Position numbers and translations under genes: made by a program. Shown one piece after another: positions 7,865-15,300 of a stretch of DNA of 17,284 bases. The DNA is taken from positions 1 to 17,284 of the forward strand of contig JASAON010001367.1 of the NCBI GenBank assembly GCA_030849065.1, written 5' to 3'. Numbering within the stretch: the stretch's first letter is position 1; each line of letters opens with the position of its first letter. The notes under the pieces were generated by a model. That model was not told the origin of the DNA and searched no databases. It worked only from the letters and a program-made list of their open reading frames with translations. Source of the stretch: Jaenimonas drosophilae. Its lineage: Eukaryota > Euglenozoa > Kinetoplastea > Trypanosomatida > Trypanosomatidae.

Positions 7865-7916
7865 CCCCCACCCCCTTTATACCAGTGCAGTATGCCAAAT
7901 GGAGTGGGGGATACTG
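7865..7916 (+). repeat. Interleaved inverted repeats just after the FLVCR-like gene
   Basis: The arm cccccac (7865-7871) pairs with gtggggg (7904-7910), and cagtat (7888-7893) pairs with atactg (7911-7916). The two pairs interleave, so the RNA could form either hairpin or a pseudoknot-like fold. The element begins 8 nt after the stop codon. Confidence 0.3.
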
Positions 7917-8126
7917 CTGTTTTGTTGCTCTGCCTAAGACGTCCAGTGCAAAACCCAAGAATCCCACTTGATGGTAGATAGCGTTGCCTACCCCTCACAA
8001 TGTACTGGATGAACGTGCATCCAAGGGTACACTGGTACCACTATCGGAACAGAATGTTGATGTTGGCTGAATCAATCTCTTTCCACATGTTCGAACGACT
8101 GCTGCTGTAGGTTTAGAAGTAGGAAG

Positions 8127-8678
8127 ATGCCGTGGCGAAAAGTTTTTGTGTTCTCCAAGGCACGACCGCGCGTCCACCTCTTCATTCTCTTTCTGACGGC
8201 CTTCACTCTTCTAGTGCATCTGCTCTGTTGGATCTTCTATGTGACCCACCGGCGCGATGAGGTGGGTACGGCCGGCGTACAAACATATGTTGTCTTTGTG
8301 AGCGTATCTATGGTGGTCTTCTTCCTCGTGAGCTCCCCCTTCATATTCTGGCCCTACGCTTACGGAAGTGAGATGTCCCCCGCTGCCCGCAAGAACTCAT
8401 TGTGCATCGGCCTCGTCATTAGCTTCTTCCTTCATGCCTTCCCCATGACGTGGCTTGAGATCTGGTTAGTCTGGCGTTTTGGCTGGGCACAGGTGCTCCA
8501 GACGATTTCCCTCTTCCTCTCCCTGCTATGCTTCATCATTGGCTTCTTCACTTCGTGGGTGTGGTACACATGGAAGGTCAGCAAGATACTGCAAACCTAC
8601 TTTGGCAACGCCGCACCAAGTCAGCACATCACCTCAGTATCCGCAGTTTCCAGACTACGGCCAGAGCAACGCATCTAG
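8127..8678 (+). CDS. Four-TM membrane protein of unknown function
   Basis: The 183-residue protein starts at an ATG 16 nt after a candidate acceptor AG (8109-8110). Four hydrophobic segments are clear: about 18-40, 53-78, 90-115 and 122-148. A short basic N-terminus (MPWRKVFVFSKARPR) and a 35-residue Ser/Gln-rich C-terminal tail flank them. Trp and Phe are frequent in the membrane segments (WLEIWLVWRFGW at 109-120; WVWYTW at 144-149). The layout is amastin-like in size and TM number, but the conserved amastin Cys-containing motif in the first loop is missing and the first extracellular loop is very short, so I do not call it amastin. There is no signal peptide apart from TM1. The basic N-terminus predicts cytosolic N- and C-termini. 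Confidence 0.75.
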   Translation: MPWRKVFVFSKARPRVHLFILFLTAFTLLVHLLCWIFYVTHRRDEVGTAGVQTYVVFVSVSMVVFFLVSSPFIFWPYAYGSEMSPAARKNSLCIGLVISFFLHAFPMTWLEIWLVWRFGWAQVLQTISLFLSLLCFIIGFFTSWVWYTWKVSKILQTYFGNAAPSQHITSVSAVSRLRPEQRI

Positions 8679-9018
8679 ATAGCCCCACAGAGTAGCCGAT
8701 CCAGGGCCACCTTCACCTCACTCAATAGGGTATTGCCAGAGCAATACCCCCACACTACAACCCGCCACTTCGTCATCTCAGCCAGATCAGAGATCTTCAC
8801 TGGAGAGATGGGTCATGTGTGGCCTAGATCCATGAGCTTCACCCAACTTTGCTTCATCACCGTCAACAACAGACATGCCATGTTTTTCACCACCATGGTA
8901 TTCTCCTTCAACTTCAATGATTGTTGCTCTTCTTGCATCATGCTTCTCCTCACCTCTTTGTCTTGTCTGGCGTCAAGTAGTGTAGAGTGCTGCTGTGGTG
9001 TAGCCTCGACGTACCATC
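8679..9018 (+). other. Intergenic region: 3' UTR with hairpin, then trans-splice signals
   Basis: These 340 nt hold the 3' UTR of the four-TM gene with a perfect hairpin (next entry). A pyrimidine-rich tract follows at about 8935-8967, with the first AG at 8976-8977 and a 41-nt leader for the next gene. An open frame crossing this region lacks a credible start and translates the splice signal itself, so no gene is called. Confidence 0.6.
8728..8749 (+). repeat. Perfect 9-bp hairpin in the four-TM gene's 3' UTR
   Basis: The arm gggtattgc (8728-8736) and its exact reverse complement gcaataccc (8741-8749) flank a CAGA tetraloop. The hairpin begins about 50 nt past the stop codon. It is the strongest stem-loop noticed outside coding sequence. 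A post-transcriptional element is possible; none is known to me with this sequence. Confidence 0.55.
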
Positions 9019-9474
9019 ATGTTCCGGCACTGCTCCATCAGATTTCCCAAGGCGGGATGCGAGGAAATCCAGCGAACCGCCCGCCGCGTTCAGCTTAAGC
9101 CGCAGGAATATTATGCCCAAAGCCGCATGCAGTCGTGGCAGCTGAGGTTCAAGGAGATGGGGCCGTCCTTCTCCAAGGTGTGGGTAGCACTCGGAGGGAA
9201 AATGCGCCGACGTCGCATTGGACGCCAGATTGATGTGAAGGATCAACGCTACTACTGGCGACCTATTGAGCCACAGTACCAGCGGCTGTATATGTCTCGT
9301 CTTCGTCAGAAGGACCACAGCAACACACAGGTGCGGCCGATGCGTCTACGGGCAAGCAATACAGATATTGGCAATGCCACATCGCAAGCCGAGTGGGAGC
9401 GAGCTAGGAACCGCAAGTACGGAGCAGGCTTGGCTCCACCGAAGCGGCTTGACCATGAGTTCCGTGTCTTCTAA
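9019..9474 (+). CDS. Small basic protein, possibly a mitochondrial ribosomal or RNA-binding protein
   Basis: The 151-residue protein is very rich in Arg, Lys, Tyr, Trp and Gln, with clusters such as KMRRRRIGRQ (75-84) and YYWRPIEPQYQRLY (92-105). The N-terminus MFRHCSIRFPK lacks acidic residues and could be a short mitochondrial presequence. There are no TM segments, Cys/His metal sites or enzyme motifs. Small basic proteins of this kind are common in the protein-rich kinetoplastid mitoribosome, which is why I suggest it; I do not recognise the specific family. The start is the first ATG after the predicted acceptor at 8976-8977. A different nucleic-acid-binding role is equally possible. Confidence 0.7.
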   Translation: MFRHCSIRFPKAGCEEIQRTARRVQLKPQEYYAQSRMQSWQLRFKEMGPSFSKVWVALGGKMRRRRIGRQIDVKDQRYYWRPIEPQYQRLYMSRLRQKDHSNTQVRPMRLRASNTDIGNATSQAEWERARNRKYGAGLAPPKRLDHEFRVF

Positions 9475-9570
9475 GGGCATGTGCCTCGTTGGCGTAGTTG
9501 TTGTTCGTGCTCCCACATAGATGCTGATGGTGTGGGCGACGTTGGTGCTTGCTTAGACGGAGTATCAATC

Positions 9571-9620
9571 TGTTTCCAACTGTTGCCCCTTTCACGTTGT
9601 ATTTGTTCTTCATACCTTAG
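9571..9620 (+). promoter_or_regulatory. Predicted trans-splice acceptor for the sulfite oxidase gene
   Basis: A T/C-rich tract at 9571-9617 is followed by its first AG at 9619-9620, giving a 13-nt leader before the ATG at 9634. This supports 9634 as the true start rather than the in-frame GTG at 9481, which would translate the tract. Confidence 0.55.
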
Positions 9621-9633
9621 GTTGATCAAGCAC

Positions 9634-11238
9634 ATGACTTCACTTCGTCGACGCTGTTTTTTGGCTGGCTCCTCCTGTCTTGGTCTGGGCTTCATGCTGG
9701 AGCATGCGTTTCGTAGCAGCAACACCAACCCTCCGGTGGTGGCCATGTGCGAGGAAAAACCTACGGCAGGAGTGGAACGTCCGGGCCTGCCCTACTACAC
9801 TGCCGAGGAAGTGACTCAGCACAACTCCGTCAAGTCAGAGGGAGGAGTCTGGGTGACCTACCGAGCCGGGGTCTACGACGTCACCTCCTTCGTTCCCAAC
9901 CATCCGGGTGGGGTGAAGCGCATCATGCTCGCTGCCGGATCGGGTATTGATCGTTGGTGGAACATCTTCAACATCCACGACGACGATGCCGTCAGAGCTA
10001 TTCTCGAGCAGCACCGCATTGGCAACCTCAAGGGCTACAAGCCGGTAGCAACCAACACGGAGGAGATGTGGAAGAAGGAGCCCACGCGCTCGTCCGCACT
10101 CCGCGTCCTTAACTCCCGCCCCTTCAATGCGCAGTCACCAGCTGGTATTCTGGATGAGTTTGTCACCCCCAATGACTTGTTCTTCGTCCGTAATCACATG
10201 CCAGTTCCCGATATTGGTGAGAACCCCGACTTTTGCGTTCAGGTGGAGGGGGATGGCATCATTCCTCACTGCTTCTCACTCAATGAGCTCAAGACGCGGT
10301 TCCCGCAGAAGACGGTCTCTAGTACAATCCAGTGCGGTGGCAACCGTCGAACGGAGATGGCAGCCAAGTACAGCCAGGACGGCAAAGGGGTGAAGGGCTT
10401 GGCGTGGGAGAATGGCGGCATCGGAACCGCGTACTGGACCGGTGTTCGCCTTCGCGACGTCATTGACGCTTGTCAGCAGGCCACACCATCCCAACGCGAA
10501 CACTATCATGTGCAGTTTGAAGGTGCCGATCATGATGCAGCAGGTCACTTCCAGGTGAGTATTCCCTATGACCTGGCCGTGAGTGAGGCTGGTGATGTCC
10601 TCCTCGCGCATCAAATGAACGGAGTGGATATCCCACGCGATCATGGCTACCCCCTCCGCGCCATCGTTCCAGGAGTGGTTGGCGTGCGGAATTGCAAGTG
10701 GCTTCAGCGGGTGACGGTCCAGCCCTTCGAGGCCCAAACGGTGTGGCAGCAGAACGACTACAAAAACTTCCCATCCTGGGAGACGAAGCCCGACCCGTCC
10801 TACCCCAGCGTACACTTCATGCCTGTGCAAAGCAGTCTCAGTGAGGCGTCCTATGATGCCGCAGAGGATGCCATCGCCCTCAAGGCCTACGCCTACTGTG
10901 GTGGTGGTACGGGCATCCAGCGCGTGGAGGTGAGCTACGACGGCGGCAAAACCTTTGAAAAGACAGCCCGCCTCCTTCCTCCACCCCCTGGCCCTGCATC
11001 GACTGAGTTGGGCTCCGTGCCCCACCGCAAAGCGTGGTCGTGGCGGCAGGTGGATTCATCTGTGGCGGTTGATGATATCGTGGCGGCCCCCATCGAGCTC
11101 GAGGATGGCCGCAGGCAATTCACCACATGCATTCGCGCCATCACTGAGGACAATGCGGTGCAGCCTCCTGTTGGTTCCTACAACTTCCGCGGGCTGCTGT
11201 ATAACGGATACAGCTGCCGTGATGTATTCATTGACTAG
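9634..11238 (+). CDS. SUOX: Sulfite oxidase, animal-type (cytochrome b5 + molybdopterin domains)
   Basis: This 534-residue enzyme should oxidise sulfite to sulfate, the last step of cysteine/methionine sulfur breakdown, passing electrons through haem b5 to cytochrome c. Its N-terminus (MTSLRRRCFLAGSSCLGLGF) is a basic then hydrophobic leader like the intermembrane-space presequence of animal SUOX. A cytochrome b5 domain spans about 51-135, with haem ligands H90 (in HPGG) and H115. A short linker leads to the Mo-cofactor domain (about 165-370) with NDLFFVRNHMPVP (180-192), the molybdenum-ligand Cys in TIQCGGNRR (C234) and the IPRDHGYPLRAIVPGVVGVR stretch (333-352). A C-terminal dimerisation domain (about 385-534) ends with a YNFRGLLYNGY motif. 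The cysteine loop reads QCGGNRR where most relatives have QCAGNRR. Nitrate reductase is unlikely because there b5 lies after the Mo domain. The organism must make or obtain Moco, which the window does not show. Confidence 0.93.
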   Translation: MTSLRRRCFLAGSSCLGLGFMLEHAFRSSNTNPPVVAMCEEKPTAGVERPGLPYYTAEEVTQHNSVKSEGGVWVTYRAGVYDVTSFVPNHPGGVKRIMLAAGSGIDRWWNIFNIHDDDAVRAILEQHRIGNLKGYKPVATNTEEMWKKEPTRSSALRVLNSRPFNAQSPAGILDEFVTPNDLFFVRNHMPVPDIGENPDFCVQVEGDGIIPHCFSLNELKTRFPQKTVSSTIQCGGNRRTEMAAKYSQDGKGVKGLAWENGGIGTAYWTGVRLRDVIDACQQATPSQREHYHVQFEGADHDAAGHFQVSIPYDLAVSEAGDVLLAHQMNGVDIPRDHGYPLRAIVPGVVGVRNCKWLQRVTVQPFEAQTVWQQNDYKNFPSWETKPDPSYPSVHFMPVQSSLSEASYDAAEDAIALKAYAYCGGGTGIQRVEVSYDGGKTFEKTARLLPPPPGPASTELGSVPHRKAWSWRQVDSSVAVDDIVAAPIELEDGRRQFTTCIRAITEDNAVQPPVGSYNFRGLLYNGYSCRDVFID

Positions 11239-11610
11239 GCCAATCCAGCGTCACAGCCTTCGAACTTCACCTGTCCTTGTTACTATGTTGATGGCGTGAG
11301 TGGAATCGGTATCTCCAAAAAGCCTGATCTCATCACATCCCATTGATACTGCACACACACACACACCCTGAGCGTCTCGGTATACGCCATCACACCTGTT
11401 GCTGATGCTTGAGTGTGGTGTAACACTCTTCGGTACTCCCATTCGTCATTCATGATGTTTTGCTGGCTATTCAAGCTCCAACCTACCCCGCTTCTTCCTC
11501 TGGCACGGTCAAGCCGTTTTTTTTTTTCGGAGCACCTTTTCCTCAGCGGTGTTGTCACAGCCAAATCACTAGACACACATCTGTAGCGCATCATCCTTCT
11601 TTTCTCGCCC
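11239..11610 (+). other. Intergenic region with CA microsatellite and T-tract
   Basis: No gene is seen in these 372 nt. A short CA repeat (about 7.5 units) lies at 11352-11366. A run of 11 T at 11517-11527 leads into a pyrimidine tract, with candidate acceptor AGs at 11531-11532, 11544-11545 and 11585-11586. A second pyrimidine tract (11591-11609) abuts the ATG at 11611 and has no AG before it. Confidence 0.55.
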
Positions 11611-12165
11611 ATGTCACTCATGGCGACGTCCTCCCGGAAGGAGGAGGTGAAGGTCTTTCAATCCAACATTGACCGACGCACCATCACCACTGCCGTCTTC
11701 TCGCAGCCCTCCTTCTACATGGGTATCGGCAACATCTTGCTGATGTTCCTCACGCAGCGCTTCCCCGAGGAATTCGTTCCGGCCAAGTACCTCACGATGT
11801 CCTACAACGGCGTGCGTGTGCCATCCATGTTGTCCATCCCATTTTGCTTTATTTGCGGCGGCTACCTCGCTGTGGCGAGTGCCATCTGCACCGCCCCAAC
11901 CCCCCTCTCCGGCCACCTCTTTGGCTACGGGCTGAGCGTCGGTCTCGGGCTGACGATGATGACCTTCCGCAGCATCTCGTGGTACTACCCGCTGCTGGGC
12001 GGGATGTACCTCACCTTTGGTGGATTCCACCACTATCGTCGTATGATGGTATACGGTGACAACGCGCCAATCTTTTATTGGTCCGACTTCAGCGCCATCG
12101 CACAAGACATGCGCGACCGCCGGCAGCAGTCGGGGACGACGGCTGTCGCAAATCGAATCGCATGA
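11611..12165 (+). CDS. Small multi-TM protein of unknown function
   Basis: The 184-residue protein starts MSLMATSSRKEE; a second in-frame ATG at 11620 could equally serve. After a hydrophilic N-terminus (1-30), hydrophobic segments lie at about 33-48, 73-94, 101-120 and 125-142. Small residues are frequent (CGGYLAVAS at 82-90, GYGLSVGLGLTMM at 105-117). A basic HHYRRMMVYGD follows the last segment, and a polar tail (150-184) ends the chain. No Cys-rich, metal-binding or catalytic motif is visible, and I do not recognise the family. The size and several short TM helices would suit an organellar inner-membrane protein, but that is inference only. It overlaps nothing and is followed by a 223-nt spacer before the calpain-like gene. 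Confidence 0.7.
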   Translation: MSLMATSSRKEEVKVFQSNIDRRTITTAVFSQPSFYMGIGNILLMFLTQRFPEEFVPAKYLTMSYNGVRVPSMLSIPFCFICGGYLAVASAICTAPTPLSGHLFGYGLSVGLGLTMMTFRSISWYYPLLGGMYLTFGGFHHYRRMMVYGDNAPIFYWSDFSAIAQDMRDRRQQSGTTAVANRIA

Positions 12166-12182
12166 CGGAATTCTAAGACACC

Positions 12183-12196
12183 GCAACTTCAGTTGC
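12183..12196 (+). repeat. Short hairpin after the multi-TM gene
   Basis: The arm gcaac (12183-12187) and gttgc (12192-12196) flank a ttca tetraloop, 17 nt past the stop. Five base pairs is near what chance gives; recorded only because a similar feature follows other genes here. Confidence 0.2.
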
Positions 12197-12307
12197 CTGT
12201 CGCACCCTAACCCATTGTGGGGTCCATCACAAGGTTCTTCTGTGATGGTGACGATGCAGTCTCATCATCATGTCTTGTGTTGGTGTTCGCAGGCAGTGAC
12301 TTCTCCA

Positions 12308-12350
12308 CGCCCATTTTGCTGTTTTGCCTCCTTCTTTTTCATGTGCGTAG
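12308..12350 (+). promoter_or_regulatory. Predicted trans-splice acceptor for the calpain-like gene
   Basis: A strong pyrimidine tract (12308-12340, including cctccttctttttc) is followed by the first AG at 12349-12350, giving a 38-nt leader to the ATG at 12389. The in-frame ATG at 12341 lies at the tract's end, before the AG, and would be excluded from the mRNA. Confidence 0.6.
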
Positions 12351-12388
12351 CCCTATTAGAAGTGCATAGATTGACTGGCACGAGTAGG

Positions 12389-15300
12389 ATGGCAACGCTG
12401 AGCGACCTCTACTCGTACTACTGCCGTCGGTGGGACTGCCGCCCCAATAGTGCAGTCTTGGAGTACCTCGATGAGGAGTACGCCCGCCACGACAATCAAC
12501 GTATTTTAGAAGAAGTAGATGTGTCGGACAACTACCTGGGAAAGAAGGGAATCATCCCGGTGATGGACCTCGTCAAGAACACCAAAACCGTCCGGAGGAT
12601 TGACTTCAGCAACAACCTGCTTGAGCACGAGCAGCTGGAGCATCTCGTGTACTGCCTGGTGTTGCACCCCTCCATTCAGTCCGTCATTTTGCGGAACAAC
12701 TGCCTGCATGAGGGCAGTCTTGGTCATGTGATTGAGCTGCTCAAGCGCAACCCGTCTATTGTGGAGCTGGACCTCACGGGGAACGACTTCCTCCCTGCAT
12801 CCATCGTCCTACTGAAGGAGCTCACGATGGCTAACCGCGAGAAGACGGCCAAGCGGGTGACGGAGGACGAGGCCATTGCCAAGCTTCGACGTGATCGTGA
12901 GCTGCACCCATTCCAGGCTGAAGTGAATGGCTCTTTCACGGAGGAAAACTCCGGAGGCTACCTTCACTTTGCCACCTGGTGGCGCAATCCGCAATACCGC
13001 ATCGCTGTATCAAAGACCACCCGCGTGTGCATCACCATGAAGATCCACGATGGGATTGAGGCGCGGCAGTCGGGCTTCGTTGTGATGCGTTTTGACGGAA
13101 TACGCCGCGTGGTGGAAGTGACGAAACGTACCATCATTGTAGAGAGCCCCGTGGACTGCAATCGCTGCGTCGTCGAGACAAAGCTGGAGGAGGGGGCCCA
13201 CTACGTCATTATGCCCTTCACCTTCCATCCTGGCCGGACGATGCAGTACACCCTCGGTGCGAAGCTCATCCACGACAAGGTTACGCTCGACGAGGGGTGG
13301 GTGACCTTTGATTTGCTCGACGAGCGCTACGACTGGTGTACCAACCTCGTACAGAGGGAGTGGGAAGAGAAGAATAGCGGAGGCTGTGGGCTTCACCACA
13401 CGTGGAGGAATAATGATATGTTCCGGTTGCGCTACACCGGCCCACCCATTCCCTACTACAACACCTCCCCAGCCACGGTGTGCATCATTCTCTCCAAGGC
13501 CATCGACTCGGACCTCAACGACGAGAAGGAGATTGGTCTGGATGTGATGGAGCACGACACCTATTGCCAAGGAAAGCCACCCATGCTCTGCACGCCCGAC
13601 GTCGTACGCACCTCCCGCAGACATGAGCGCGTAACCTCCATCTTCCTCAAGTTCAGCTCCCACACATCCGACCTGGACCTGTTCCTCGTGCCAAGCACCA
13701 AGGAGCCCAACCAACACGGCCGCTACTCTCTCGCCATCTTCTCCACCGTGCCGACAGAAGTAGAGACGAGCCACTTCCCGCACCGCTGGAACTACCGCGT
13801 CCTGAATGGGGTGTGGGATGATACCTGTTGCGGTGGTTGCCGCGAGCTGTACAAGTCGTGGAAGAACAACCCCGCGGTGGAGTTGGTCATGGAGGAGGGG
13901 GATGGTCGGACCCCCATCACCGCCTGTCTTGAGATGGACCAGGAGAGCTACGCACAGTCACACCAGCAGCGCCTGGCCGACGATCAAGCCAAGGCGTGCT
14001 CCGTCGAGGAGGCCTTTCTGGATCCAGAGGAGGCCAAGGTGGCTGAAGGAAACCGCGCGTTCACCGTGAAGCATCGCGCGTCGCTCCTGGAAGGCTGCAT
14101 CTCCGTCGTGGATGGCGCCCCACCGCGCTACATTGAGCGTAGAACCTCCGCCCTCTCCTCCACGGAAGCACAAATGACTATCATCGATACCAGCGCGCCC
14201 TTCTACTTCGTTCCGATGGCCCGTCATGCCGGCCAACAAGGGAGCTACCGCCTCCACCTCTTCTGCGCGGATCCATTTGTGGTGGCCTCGGTGGAAACGT
14301 TGGCCCTGCGTGAGCGCCGCGCACAGCTCGCCCAGTATGAGGTGGAGAATCAAGCCCGCAAGACGCAACAGCGCGGAGCGGCGAGTGCCACAACGGAGGC
14401 CAGCAACGGCCTTCAGGCCCTCCACGACCTCCACGTTGCACGCAATGATATTCTGCGCAGCAACTTGAGCAGCGGGGCACAATTCGTGGATCGTGAGTTT
14501 CCGCGGGGGACGTCGTCGCTGTGGTTGGCCCCCGAGGGCCGCGCGCCGTCCTACTTCCCGGCTGAGTACACCTGGGTACGTGCCAAGGAGATGGGCGGCC
14601 CCTCCACGGGCTGCCTCCGCAACGGGGTGCTGAGCCCTCCCTTCCCCTACGGCCGTCGCCACTGGCTTGCCTCGGTGATCCAAGCTGTGGCAACGAAGCC
14701 GCACTGGCTCGCGCGGCTCCTCGTCGTCTATGACGAGGAGGCGGGCTTTGCGCAGTTCCGCTTCTTCAAGACGGATGCGTGGGTTGGAGTGACCATCGAC
14801 GACTACCTCACCCGTGATGCTGCCGGGGAGCTCTGCTTTGGCCACTCCATGGATAAACAGGACTACTTCTATCCCTTGCTGGAGAAGGCCTACGCGAAAC
14901 TGCACCGCTGCTACCAGGCCCTCGAGCTGCCCGTGACGCCGGAGCTCTCTCTTCTAGACGTGCTCTGCCAGGGCATGATGGATTGTTCCGGTGGCTACGC
15001 CTACGTCATTCCCATCCGCACCGAAGATGCGGAGGAGATGGAGGCGGAGGCGAAGGAGGCCTTTTGGCGTACGTTGAAGGGTGCCACGCGGAGCGACCTC
15101 CTCTTCTCATTGATTCTTCGTAGTGATCTCCCAGGGGCATCGGAGCGGCAGCATGTTGGCCTCCTCTCCGACCACCTCTACGGTGTGCTGGATGCCCGCT
15201 TCATTGAGCAACAGCGCCTCGTCAAGGTGCGTAACTGGGTGGATGGCCAAGACGCCACGTGGAAAGGTCAGTGGGCCCCACACAGCGACAACTGGACGCC

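Noticed and set aside
8127..8678. Amastin surface glycoprotein identity for the four-TM protein
   Set aside because: TM count and size fit, but the conserved amastin loop motif with cysteines is absent.
8808..9098. Possible small + strand gene between the four-TM gene and the basic protein
   Set aside because: It translates the pyrimidine tract and runs into the next gene in another frame; the Ser/Cys/Leu-rich product is what a splice signal would give.
9481..9633. N-terminal extension of sulfite oxidase from a GTG
   Set aside because: It covers the pyrimidine tract and acceptor; a typical mitochondrial leader begins at the ATG at 9634.
10276..11025. Antisense open frame (249 codons) opposite the sulfite oxidase gene
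   Set aside because: The sense frame encodes a complete, motif-rich enzyme; the antisense frame has no motifs and no upstream acceptor.
11352..11366. CA repeat as a functional element
   Set aside because: Only about 7.5 units; short CA microsatellites are common in intergenic DNA and nothing ties it to a function.
12056..12388. Upstream in-frame extension of the calpain-like gene
   Set aside because: It begins at a non-ATG codon inside the preceding gene and spans the predicted acceptor; the conserved start is at 12389.
13958..14905. Antisense open frame (315 codons) opposite the calpain-like gene
   Set aside because: Same reason: a by-product of biased codons on the sense strand, with no recognisable domain.
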